Shown here piece after piece: positions 42,217 to 49,864 of a DNA stretch of 64,000 nucleotides (positions are counted from its first letter, which is position 1; every line of letters begins with the position of its first letter). The position numbers were made by a program, and so were the translations under genes. A model generated the notes under the pieces. It searched no databases. It was not told the DNA's origin and saw nothing but the letters and a program-made list of their open reading frames with translations. Source of the stretch: Hymenobacter gummosus (lineage in GTDB: Bacteria > Bacteroidota > Bacteroidia > Cytophagales > Hymenobacteraceae); NCBI RefSeq assembly GCF_003970915.1, contig NZ_RXOF01000003.1:124001-188000 (forward strand). The letters run 5' to 3'.

Positions 42217-42696
42217 ATGGCTAGCTGTTCGCTCCCGGTTATTGAAGCGCTGCGCCACACCGCCCAGCGCCTGAGCACCCAGGCTCCCTACCAGTGGGGG
42301 CACATGGGCAGTTGCAACTGCGGCCACCTGGCCCAGACCGTCACCCACCTAAGCAAGGCCGAAATCCACGCCCGCGCCCTGCGCCGCCACGGCGACTGGG
42401 ACCAGCAGCTGCGCGACTATTGCCCGGCCAGCGGCCTGCCCATGGACGAGGTCATTGATGAGATGCTGGCCCTGGGCTTCACCCGCGCCGACCTGGCCCA
42501 CCTCGAACGCCTCTCCGACCCCGCCATCCGGGCGGATATTCCCCTGGAGCGGCGCCTGGCCCTGCGCCACAACTACCGCGACGACGTGGTGCTGTACCTG
42601 CGCACCTGGGCCCGACAGCTCGAAGACCAGCTACTAGGGCAGCTCCCGCTACCAGCTTTGCCCGCGGCCGCCGAGCCTGCAGCGGTGGTCCAGTAA
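42217..42696 (+). CDS. conserved hypothetical protein, 159 aa
   Basis: The ATG at 42217 gives a compact 159-residue soluble protein; in-frame starts further up would run into the terminator of rhlE or add an unlike leader. The N-terminal third holds a His/Cys-rich patch (YQWGHMGSCNCGHLAQTV), a possible metal site, followed by helices (HARALRRHGDWDQQLRDYCP, MDEVIDEMLALGF, HNYRDDVVLYLRTWARQLED). I do not recognise a characterised family. It is monocistronic, with a terminator before it and a 22-bp hairpin after it. Confidence 0.65.
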   Translation: MASCSLPVIEALRHTAQRLSTQAPYQWGHMGSCNCGHLAQTVTHLSKAEIHARALRRHGDWDQQLRDYCPASGLPMDEVIDEMLALGFTRADLAHLERLSDPAIRADIPLERRLALRHNYRDDVVLYLRTWARQLEDQLLGQLPLPALPAAAEPAAVVQ

Positions 42697-42711
42697 AGAT
42701 CAATACGCTCA

Positions 42712-42760
42712 AACGCCAACCGCCCCACCTGACTTAGTGTCGGGTGGGGCGGTTGGCGTT
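42712..42760. terminator. bidirectional 22-bp hairpin
   Basis: Arms at 42712-42733 (AACGCCAACCGCCCCACCTG ...) and 42739-42760 pair with one mismatch around a 5-base loop, between the convergent genes ending at 42696 and 42787. No long T-run follows. Confidence 0.7.
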
Positions 42761-42786
42761 AGGGGGCGGCAAGGCCGCTGCCCGGG

Positions 42787-42960
42787 TTACTTAATGGCGT
42801 TCGGGTTGCTGCTCTGCGCTTCGCGGTAGCCTTCGGCCCGGTGGCTGCGCTTATAGGCAGCATCGGCATTGGGGTCATCTTCAGCTTTCGGCGGGGGCGT
42901 GCACGACGTGGCCAGCACGGCCACCCAGGCAAACATAGCGAGCAGGCGGGTCTTCTTCAT
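42787..42960 (-). CDS. small lipoprotein, 57 aa
   Basis: A 57-residue precursor: signal and lipobox (MKKTRLLAMFAWVAVLATSC, Cys at residue 20), then a short charged mature peptide (PPPKAEDDPNADAAYKRSHR). The ATG at 42960 is selected because it begins the MKK-type signal; the frame stays open upstream without a plausible protein. Tiny lipoproteins of this kind are common and mostly of unknown function. Confidence 0.65.
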   Translation of the reverse strand: MKKTRLLAMFAWVAVLATSCTPPPKAEDDPNADAAYKRSHRAEGYREAQSSNPNAIK

Positions 42961-43627
42961 GCCCCAAAGGTAAGCAGCGCCCGCGGATTCCGGCAAATAG
43001 TCTTCGACAGAAGGATCCACATTTCTCCAGCAGCTAATTCGTCCCTGCGCCAAGAGAAGCCGTTTACATCTTAGCAACGGCTGCGTCTCGGAGCAGGCGG
43101 CCTCAGCTATGCTTATAAATTGTAAACACAACCATTAACCGCAACACAGCATCATATCTCGCAAACAGCACTACTTACAATTCTACACAGCCACGCATCA
43201 ACCAAAAGTATACTAACCAAATTGGCCAGAAGGCCTCTCGCCTAACTATAACTTTTCAAACATAGCACTGTTTGCTGTTTTTTAGCAATTATTCCATATT
43301 GGCGCTTCCGCAATACAACTATATACGGGCGTCTTAAAAACATAACATTACATATCAAAAAACGACTCCAATCAACTGTAATAACCAATTCAAATAAACT
43401 ATTACTTAATACTGATTTACAGTATATTATAAAAGCAAATTCCTAAAAACCACGCACCATAACCACTACCTGACAATTTTAAATAAACCAATAAAATAAG
43501 CCAGCATCAAGACACAGCCCCGTCAGGCATTTACACTTGAATTCGCAGGCTTATGTTCCAAGAGCCAACCAAGTACCTATTATTGCACAATGGCCATCAA
43601 ACTTGGCTGCTGCCCCCTTAAAAGTGG
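42961..43627. other. gene-free AT-rich island
   Basis: From about 43080 to 43620 the DNA is strikingly rich in A and T compared with the rest of the window, and skewed to A and C on the + strand. Both strands are full of stop codons, and I find no gene, tRNA or transposon end. It holds two GTTTACA sites (43062-43068; TGTAAAC at 43121-43127) that match those beyond the neighbouring XRE gene. It may be decayed foreign DNA or contain an untranslated RNA. Confidence 0.6.
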
Positions 43628-44209
43628 TCAGAAAGCATCCTGAGATGGGCTAAAATCGGCAAAAGTCCCGTCGCTGTAGAAAATGAGCACCCGACGGATG
43701 GACTTTGAGGAGGAGGCCAGTAGCGGAACCACGGCGGGGTCGATAGCGCCAGTCGGCACGGTTGCAGCCAGCGTGGGTTGGCCTTGCTTAACCGGAGCTA
43801 TGCTAGGCTCCTCGGCAGTTTGGCTGATCGATGCGGCCTCCTGTTGGGCGCCAGAGGCCACCACCGGCTCGGAACTAGCCGATACCTGCCTGCTGGGCCC
43901 GTCAGGGCTCTGAGGACTACGGCGTGGGGCCTTAGTCCGCGGTGTAGGCTCGGGCGTGGCAGGCGGCTCAGGGGCAGTAGCCGCGGCAGCCGGCAAGGCC
44001 GCGGCTAGCATGTCGCCCTGCCCGGAAAGCAACCAGGGCAACGCAACATCAGGAAAAGCCGCAATGATTTTCTGGACCACTTCCAGGCTGGGCTTGTTGC
44101 GCCCGCCCAGAATATGGCTGACAATGGGCCGGGCGACGCCGATAGCGTCGGCGAACTGTGTGGGGCTAAGCTGTCGGGCCTGAATCAGCTGGCGGATGCG
44201 TTCTACCAT
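43628..44209 (-). CDS. XRE-family regulator with proline-rich linker and conserved C-terminal tag
   Basis: A 193-residue protein. Residues 1-65 are a Cro/CI-type helix-turn-helix (MVERIRQLIQARQLSPTQFA, GVARPIVSHILGGRNKPSLE). Residues 66-165 are a low-complexity Pro/Ala/Ser/Thr linker. The C-terminus has a short conserved-looking tag RRVLIFYSDGTFADFSP. This HTH-linker-tag layout recurs in Hymenobacter-like genomes; its ligand is unknown. A matching promoter and GTTTACA sites lie directly upstream, suggesting autoregulation. AT-rich DNA flanks it on both sides, unlike the rest of the window. Confidence 0.78.
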   Translation of the reverse strand: MVERIRQLIQARQLSPTQFADAIGVARPIVSHILGGRNKPSLEVVQKIIAAFPDVALPWLLSGQGDMLAAALPAAAATAPEPPATPEPTPRTKAPRRSPQSPDGPSRQVSASSEPVVASGAQQEAASISQTAEEPSIAPVKQGQPTLAATVPTGAIDPAVVPLLASSSKSIRRVLIFYSDGTFADFSPSQDAF

Positions 44210-44223
44210 AGCAAAGCGGTTGA

Positions 44224-44378
44224 GTTTACAAAATTACAAGCATATACCGGACTCTCAAGGCTGGATACACTGGCCCCGGATATCGGTGTTTACATAGATA
44301 AACATTGTAAACTACGCCTGGCTTCACCCTGATTACATCTGTTCAGCTCAGTTTACATTTATACATATGTAAACTGAG
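44224..44378. promoter_or_regulatory. cluster of GTTTACA/TGTAAAC operator sites
   Basis: Five sites lie upstream of the XRE gene: GTTTACA at 44224-44230, the pair GTTTACA/TGTAAAC at 44288-44294 and 44306-44312, and the pair within CTCAGTTTACAT (44347-44358) and its perfect complement at 44367-44378, an inverted repeat of 12 bp with an 8-base spacer. Two more occur beyond the gene's other end. The first site overlaps the XRE promoter. Confidence 0.7.
44229..44258 (-). promoter_or_regulatory. promoter of the XRE regulator gene
   Basis: On the minus strand TTG (44258-44256), a 19-base spacer and TAATTTTG (44236-44229) match the Bacteroidota consensus TTG-N19-TAnnTTTG exactly. The ATG at 44209 follows about 20 bases later, so the leader is very short. 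One GTTTACA site overlaps the -7 box, ideal for repression. Confidence 0.75.
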
Positions 44379-44526
44379 TTCGTTCAGCGCTTCACCCACC
44401 GTTTGCCCAACGAGTGCCCCTGCTTCTCTACAAACAATAAGGCATAGCCCACGGGTGCCCCAGTAAATAATCGTGGCGTTAGGAATAGCGGGCAATGCCG
44501 TGCAGCAGCCGAGGCGTAAAAGCGCG

Positions 44527-44559
44527 AGGGCGCCACCTCCTTTCCGGAAGTGGCGCCCT
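44527..44559 (-). terminator. hairpin downstream of the L,D-transpeptidase gene
   Basis: AGGGCGCCAC (44527-44536) pairs perfectly with GTGGCGCCCT (44550-44559) around a 13-base loop. It lies 69 bp past the stop of the leftward gene. The tail is short in T, so efficiency is uncertain. The remaining gap (44379-44526) shows nothing. Confidence 0.55.
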
Positions 44560-44627
44560 TGTTTGCAGGCTATAGTGCAGCGGCCGGTTATGGTACGGCG
44601 GCCTTAGTGGCGGCCCGTCTCAGCAAA

Positions 44628-46415
44628 TCAGGTGCTGAAGTACTCGCGGGCCAGGGCCTGGTCGTGGCCATAGATGTCGTCGCGGAAATGCAGGTTGCCG
44701 GCGTCATCAACCCAGGCGGTAAAGTATACCAGGTACACGGGCAGCTTCTCGGGCAGGGCCACGTATTGCTCCTTCCCTCCCGCAATGGTTTCCTGGATTT
44801 TGCCCATGTCCCAGCCGGGCTTGTTGCGCAGCAGGTACTCGGCCAGCACCAGGGGTTTCTCCACCCGTACGCAGCCGTGGCTGAAGCCGCGCCGGTTCTG
44901 GCTGAACAGCTCGTCGTGCGGCGTATCGTGCAGGTAGATGTCCATGGAGTTGGGGAAGATAAACTTGGCGTCGCCCAAATCGTTCTTCGGCCCCGGCCGG
45001 CGGCGCAGGGTGTACTTCCAGCTGTCCTGGGTCAGGCCAGCCCAGTCGATGCTGGTCGGGTCGACGGGCGTAGCTTTGGCACCCGAGCCCTTCACTACTT
45101 CCATGTCGAAGCGGTTGAGGGTGCCAACCGGATCGGCGGCCAGCTTCGGGCGCAGTTCCTTGTCGATGATGCTGAAGGGCACGTTCCAGTACGGGGCCAG
45201 CACCACGTACTCCATCTTGTCGCTGAAGACCGGGGTTGCGTTCAGGGTCTTGCCGACGATGACGCGCATGTCGAGAGCGGGCTTGCCGTTCTCATACACC
45301 CACATGTGGTAGTCGGGAATGTTTACGAGCAGGTAGTTCGGCTCGAAGCGCTTGGGTATCCAGCGCCAGCGTTCCATGTTGACGATGATTTGGTCGATGC
45401 GCTGCTGCAGCGGCACGTTGAGCAGCTTCACCGTTTCGGGGCCCAGGTTGCCGTCGGCGCGCAAGCCGTTCTGCTGCTGAAACGCTTTCACCGCGGCCGA
45501 CAGCTCGGCATCATACACGTGCGATTCGCGCGGGCCGGCGGGCTGCTGCCCGGGCTTGTTGGATACCGGCACGGCCTGCACGGCGCCAGTCGTCACGGCC
45601 GGGTTGGGGGTGCCGTCGGGGCTAAAGCCGAGCAGGCGGCGGCGCAGCGCGGGCACTACCGCCGACGAGTCGCCGGGGCGCAGGGGCTTCTTCAGGGCGG
45701 GCACGGGCTGCCAGCCGCCGTTGCGCTGCATGGCGCGGTAGCGGGCCAGGGCCGTCCGCAAACGATCATACTCCGGGTGCAAAGGCGCAAATTCGTAGTA
45801 CGGGTAGGTACTTTCGCGCTCCTGCAGAATGGTCATAAGGGCCTTGTGCAACTTGATTTTGTTGCGCTTGACCTTCCAATCGATGTTTTTTACTTCGCGC
45901 GGGTCTACAATCCCACGATAAAAATCGTCGGCCCAGTTGAAGTAAGTAGCTGATAACGCGACATCTGCCTCTTTTTCCAAGGCATTGCGCGCGGTGGTAT
46001 CGGGGGCTTTCTTGATCTGGTCGAAGAGCTTGTCGAAGTCCACGACCTTGTACTTCTTGGGGTCGAGGCCGTTCTCGCCGGCTTTGTTCAGCTCGGCCAG
46101 CATGCGCTCGGTCTGCGGTACCAGCTCGTGGTTTTTAAACCAGCCCAGCCGGCCGCCCCGCTCCTTGTAGAACTTCTTGCCCCACTCGATTTCGTCTTTG
46201 AAGGCCGGCTTGGAAGCCATGTACTTCTCGGCGTACACGGTATCGACGAGCGGCTGCGGCCCACCCAGCTTGCCCTTGCCGGGCAGTAGGTCGGCGGCTG
46301 CGTCCTGCACCTTTTCTTTCTGCTCCTGGCTACACGCACTGGTACCCAGCAGCAGGCAGATGGCCAGCCACAGCATGAAGGTTGAATAGAAAACGGTTTT
46401 AACCGAGGATTTCAT
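44628..46415 (-). CDS. L,D-transpeptidase (YcbB/LdtD-like), lipoprotein
   Basis: A 595-residue envelope enzyme. The ATG at 46415 begins the signal and lipobox (LLLGTSAC); the frame upstream is unlike coding. Residues 30-330 are the helical scaffold domain of YcbB-type enzymes, followed by a peptidoglycan-binding-like segment (LSAAVKAFQQQNGLRADGNL). The YkuD catalytic domain starts near residue 370 (NYLLVNIPDYHMWVYENGKP) and contains the nucleophile in RGFSHGCVRVEKP with upstream HDTPHDELFSQ. It forms 3-3 crosslinks or attaches proteins to peptidoglycan using tetrapeptide donors, in the periplasm. Confidence 0.92.
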   Translation of the reverse strand: MKSSVKTVFYSTFMLWLAICLLLGTSACSQEQKEKVQDAAADLLPGKGKLGGPQPLVDTVYAEKYMASKPAFKDEIEWGKKFYKERGGRLGWFKNHELVPQTERMLAELNKAGENGLDPKKYKVVDFDKLFDQIKKAPDTTARNALEKEADVALSATYFNWADDFYRGIVDPREVKNIDWKVKRNKIKLHKALMTILQERESTYPYYEFAPLHPEYDRLRTALARYRAMQRNGGWQPVPALKKPLRPGDSSAVVPALRRRLLGFSPDGTPNPAVTTGAVQAVPVSNKPGQQPAGPRESHVYDAELSAAVKAFQQQNGLRADGNLGPETVKLLNVPLQQRIDQIIVNMERWRWIPKRFEPNYLLVNIPDYHMWVYENGKPALDMRVIVGKTLNATPVFSDKMEYVVLAPYWNVPFSIIDKELRPKLAADPVGTLNRFDMEVVKGSGAKATPVDPTSIDWAGLTQDSWKYTLRRRPGPKNDLGDAKFIFPNSMDIYLHDTPHDELFSQNRRGFSHGCVRVEKPLVLAEYLLRNKPGWDMGKIQETIAGGKEQYVALPEKLPVYLVYFTAWVDDAGNLHFRDDIYGHDQALAREYFST

Positions 46416-46833
46416 TGAGGAAGGAAGGGTGGAAAAACAACGCGGCAACTGATGCGCGGCCGGCTCAGGCACCAAACACTTGTTTGGCCCGGGCTGCGCC
46501 TGCCCCGTTGTACTCCGCCCAAGCCCGGCAGGTTGCCCGATTCCGGCGGTTTCCACGTCGCAAGATAGTTGAAAAGCCAACGCCGAAAACATTTCTAAAC
46601 AGATATATACCGTTCGGACTACACCCTTTTGTGGGCTGCCGCGCTGCCCTGTTTCCGGCCCCGCCCTCCCACTGCATGGCCTGTTGCCTTTGGCGGCGCG
46701 GGTGAAATTTGGGCTTTGGCACCAGCCCGCCGCACCGCCCAGCTACCCGCAATTCTGCCCGCGCCGTAAACCCTGCCGCGGGTCGGCGGTTATCTTTGCC
46801 GTCCCCACTCACCTCACCTACTCCTTATTATAT
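46416..46833. other. divergent intergenic region with a -7 box
   Basis: This 418-base gap separates the leftward L,D-transpeptidase and the rightward M1 aminopeptidase. TATCTTTG at 46791-46798 matches TAnnTTTG, 36 bp before the aminopeptidase ATG; there is no matching TTG. The middle (46570-46630) is AT-richer (AAACAGATATATACC) and may hold the transpeptidase promoter. CTCCTTATTATATA directly precedes the ATG. No gene is seen. Confidence 0.5.
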
Positions 46834-48633
46834 ATGGCCGCTTTCCCGCTTGCCGCCGACCCGCACAGCTGCGCCCGTCCCGCCGAGGCCGTAGTGCGCC
46901 ACCTCTCACTCGACCTCGCCGTGGACTTCGACGCCCGCGTGCTGCGGGGCCGGGCCACCTGGCAGATTGAGGTGCAGCCGGGCGTGACGGATCTGTGGCT
47001 CGACACCCGCGACCTGACCATTGAGGCCGTGGCGCTGGAAGACGGCGTAACCCTCACCCGCTTCGAGCTGGCCGAGCAGTCCGATGCCGTGCTGGGCCAG
47101 CCCCTGCGCATCCACGTGCACCCCGACGTGCGGGCCGTGACCATCGTGTACCGCACCGCGCCCGGGGCCGCCGCCCTGCAGTGGCTCAGCCCGGAGCAGA
47201 CGGCCGGCAAACAGCACCCTTTCCTGTTTACCCAGTCGCAGGCCATCCTGGCCCGGACCTGGATTCCCTGCCAGGATTCGCCCGGGGTGCGCTTCACCTA
47301 CGAGGCCACCGTGCGCGGCCCCCAGCAGTTGCTGGCCCTGATGAGCGCCGAGAATCCGCAGCAGCTCTCGGCCACGGGCGAGTACCACTTCCGCATGCCC
47401 CAGCCCATCCCGGCCTACCTCATGGCCCTGGCCGTGGGCGACCTGCAGTTTGAAGTCCTGAGCCCGCGCACCGGCATTTACGCCGAGCCCGCCACCCTGC
47501 CCGTGGCCACCGCCGAGTTTGGCGACCTGGAAAACATGGTGGCCGCCGCCGAGGAGCTGTACGGCCCCTACCGCTGGGAGCGGTACGACCTGCTGGTGCT
47601 GCCGCCCTCCTTCCCCTTCGGCGGCATGGAAAACCCGCGCCTCACCTTCGTGACGCCCACCATCCTGGCCGGCGACCGGAGCCTGACCAGCCTGGTGGCC
47701 CACGAGCTGGCTCACTCCTGGTCGGGCAACCTGGTGACCAACGCCACCTGGAACGACTTCTGGCTGAATGAGGGCTTCACGGTGTATTTCGAGCGGCGCA
47801 TCATGGAGCGCCTCTACGGCCGCCCCTACGCCGACATGCTGCAGGTGCTCGGCCAGACCGGCCTGCACCACACCATCGATGAGCTGGGCAAGGAAAGCCT
47901 CGACACGCACCTGCACCTGAACCTGGCCGGCCGCGACCCGGACGAGGGCCTGAACGAAATTGCCTACGAGAAGGGCAACTACCTGCTCCTGACCCTGGAA
48001 AATGTGGTCGGCCGCGAAAAGCTCGACGCCTTTATTACCCAGTACTTCACCGAGCAAGCTTTCCAGGCCATGGATACCGCGCACTTCGTGGCTTATCTGC
48101 GCCGGGAGCTGCTGGACCAAGTGCCCGGGGCCGAGGAACAGGTGCAGCTCGACAAATGGATAAACGCGCCCGGCATTCCGGCGGTGGCCCCGCCGGTGCA
48201 GTCGGAGCGCTTTGGGGCGGTGGAAGCGGCCCTGCAAAGCTGGCGGCACGGCGCTGCTCCGGCTTCGCTCGAAACCGCCGAGTGGAGCACGCACGAGTGG
48301 GTGCACTTCCTGCACGGCCTACCCGAGCACATCAGCGCCGGGCAGCTTACCGATTTGGACCAGGCTTTCGGCTTTACCAAATCGGGCAACGCCGAAATCC
48401 TGACGGCCTGGCTGCCACTGACCATCCGGGCCGGTTACTCCGCCGCCGACGAGGCGCTGAGTGGCTTCCTCACCCGGGTGGGCCGGCGCAAATTTCTGGT
48501 GCCGCTCTACAAGGCCCTACTGACCACGCCCGCCGGGCAGGCCCGCGCCCGGCAGATTTACGCGCAGGCCCGGCCCAACTACCACTCGGTATCCACCAGC
48601 ACCCTGGATACGTTAGTAGGCAAACCGCAGTAG
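46834..48633 (+). CDS. M1-family aminopeptidase (leukotriene A4 hydrolase-like)
   Basis: A 599-residue protein without signal peptide, likely cytoplasmic. The zinc motif is HELAH at residues 290-294 with the third ligand in WLNEGFTVYFERR; the substrate-anchoring GGMEN exopeptidase motif (PSFPFGGMENPRLTF) is complete. The C-terminal helical domain (from about residue 460) ends with VGRRKFLVPLYKALL and ARQIYAQARPNYHSVS, as in the LTA4H/aminopeptidase B branch (COG0308). It removes N-terminal residues from peptides. The ATG at 46834 fits the family start; upstream in-frame starts would precede the -7 box. Confidence 0.92.
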   Translation: MAAFPLAADPHSCARPAEAVVRHLSLDLAVDFDARVLRGRATWQIEVQPGVTDLWLDTRDLTIEAVALEDGVTLTRFELAEQSDAVLGQPLRIHVHPDVRAVTIVYRTAPGAAALQWLSPEQTAGKQHPFLFTQSQAILARTWIPCQDSPGVRFTYEATVRGPQQLLALMSAENPQQLSATGEYHFRMPQPIPAYLMALAVGDLQFEVLSPRTGIYAEPATLPVATAEFGDLENMVAAAEELYGPYRWERYDLLVLPPSFPFGGMENPRLTFVTPTILAGDRSLTSLVAHELAHSWSGNLVTNATWNDFWLNEGFTVYFERRIMERLYGRPYADMLQVLGQTGLHHTIDELGKESLDTHLHLNLAGRDPDEGLNEIAYEKGNYLLLTLENVVGREKLDAFITQYFTEQAFQAMDTAHFVAYLRRELLDQVPGAEEQVQLDKWINAPGIPAVAPPVQSERFGAVEAALQSWRHGAAPASLETAEWSTHEWVHFLHGLPEHISAGQLTDLDQAFGFTKSGNAEILTAWLPLTIRAGYSAADEALSGFLTRVGRRKFLVPLYKALLTTPAGQARARQIYAQARPNYHSVSTSTLDTLVGKPQ

Positions 48634-48672
48634 CTTCGCGCCTGCCCCGACCGCCGAGAATATCGTGTCTTG

Positions 48673-48710
48673 CCGGCCGGAATTTGGTGATTTAAGCGGC
48701 CGGTGCTTTT
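48673..48710 (+). terminator. probable terminator of the aminopeptidase gene
   Basis: CCGGCCG (48673-48679) pairs with CGGCCGG (48697-48703), followed by TGCTTTTTT. The loop is 17 bases and AT-rich. It lies 40 bp after the stop codon and before the cyanophycinase gene. Confidence 0.6.
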
Positions 48711-48798
48711 TTGCCGCCCGCCTCCGGGACTGACTTGGCCCCAGGCTTGCAGTGCACCGGTTTCGTTTTTCATTCCCAAGTCATCTTTCCTTCGCTAG

Positions 48799-49725
48799 TT
48801 GAACACTCCGAAACCACTGGGTAAGCTCATTGCCGTGGGGGGCAACGAAGACAAAGGCACCTACCCCAGCCTCAATCCCCGCCGCAAAAAGAAATACTAC
48901 CTCAACTTCTTCGAGCTGGGGATTCTCAAGCGCGTGGTGCTGGAAAGCGGCCAGGCCTACCCGCGCATCGAAGTGGTGACGACGGCCTCCATGATTCCGG
49001 AGGAAGTCGGCGCCATCTACGTCTCCTCGTTCGGCATGCTGAACTGCCTGAACGTGGGTGTGCTCGATATCCGCGTGCCGGCCGATACCGACCAGCCCGA
49101 GTACCTGCAGCGCCTGGCTCAGGCCGACATCATCATGTTCTCGGGCGGCGACCAGTCGCGGCTCAAGGAAATGTTCGGCGGCACGCGCTTTCTTGAGCTG
49201 CTGACCCGGCGCTACCAGCAGGAGCCCAACTTCGTCATTGCCGGCACCTCGGCCGGGGCCATGGCCATGTCGCAGATCATGATTCGCGGCGGCTCGGTGC
49301 CCGAGGCCCTGATGAAGGGCGCCGTGAAGATGGGCACCGGCCTCTCGCTGATTCAAAACGTGGTCATCGACTCGCACTTCGTCAAGCGCGGCCGCTTCGG
49401 CCGGCTCATCGAAGCCGTCGGGCTGCACCCCAAGCTCATCGGCATCGGGCTGGGCGAGGACACGGGCGTGCTTATCCGCGAGGGCAACCTCATCGAAACC
49501 ATCGGCTCGAACCTGGTCATCATCATCGACGGGCACAACATCCGCCACAACAACACGGCGGCCGCGGCCAAGGGCACGGCCCTCTCCATCGAGAACATGA
49601 CCATGCACGTGCTGGCCAAGGGCAACGTGTACGATATCCGCGAGCGGAAATTCTTCGCCGACAAGCGCAGCCACGACGAGGCCGTAACACCCCGCCCCGA
49701 CTCGGTGGAAACGCCCGCCTCTTAG
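48799..49725 (+). CDS. cphB: cyanophycinase (peptidase S51 family)
   Basis: A 308-residue protein. The start must be TTG at 48799: an in-frame TAG is immediately upstream (48796) and the next Met is about 65 residues later. Motifs of the S51 family are present: GKLIAVGGNEDKG, IIMFSGGDQSRL, the nucleophile in AGTSAGAMAMS (Ser151), and GIGLGEDTG. Cyanophycinase hydrolyses cyanophycin, the Asp backbone polymer with Arg side chains, to beta-Asp-Arg dipeptides. No signal peptide, so intracellular; no cyanophycin synthetase is in the window. The convergent gene encodes an isoaspartyl peptidase, the next step in the pathway. Confidence 0.9.
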   Translation: MNTPKPLGKLIAVGGNEDKGTYPSLNPRRKKKYYLNFFELGILKRVVLESGQAYPRIEVVTTASMIPEEVGAIYVSSFGMLNCLNVGVLDIRVPADTDQPEYLQRLAQADIIMFSGGDQSRLKEMFGGTRFLELLTRRYQQEPNFVIAGTSAGAMAMSQIMIRGGSVPEALMKGAVKMGTGLSLIQNVVIDSHFVKRGRFGRLIEAVGLHPKLIGIGLGEDTGVLIREGNLIETIGSNLVIIIDGHNIRHNNTAAAAKGTALSIENMTMHVLAKGNVYDIRERKFFADKRSHDEAVTPRPDSVETPAS

Positions 49726-49749
49726 CGCGCCCACTCCTTATTATATAAG

Positions 49750-49784
49750 CCGCGGCCCGGAACGAGCTTCGTTCCGGGCCGCGG
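49750..49784. terminator. 16-bp perfect hairpin after cyanophycinase
   Basis: CCGCGGCCCGGAACGA (49750-49765) and its complement (49769-49784) with a 3-base loop, followed by TGTTTT on the + strand. It is directly preceded by ACTCCTTATTATATA. A likely terminator between convergent genes. Confidence 0.7.
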
Positions 49785-49798
49785 TGTTTTCGGTGCGC

Positions 49799-49844
49799 AA
49801 GCAGCACGTCATGTCTCGGCTGCGCTCGGCATGGCGTGCTGCTT
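49799..49844. repeat. AAGCAGCACGTCATG inverted repeat
   Basis: AAGCAGCACGTCATG (49799-49813) pairs with 49830-49844 with one mismatch; the loop contains the inner pairing CTCGGCTGCGCTCGG. It resembles the CGTCAT-type ends of the family A elements and lies just before the stop of the isoaspartyl peptidase gene. Confidence 0.6.
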
Positions 49845-49864
49845 AGAGTTTGAGTCCGGCCGGG

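Noticed and set aside
43132-43627. Possible tRNA or short toxin gene in the AT-rich island
   Set aside because: I could not find a cloverleaf-compatible fold, a GGTTCGAATC-like arm or an open frame with a plausible start.
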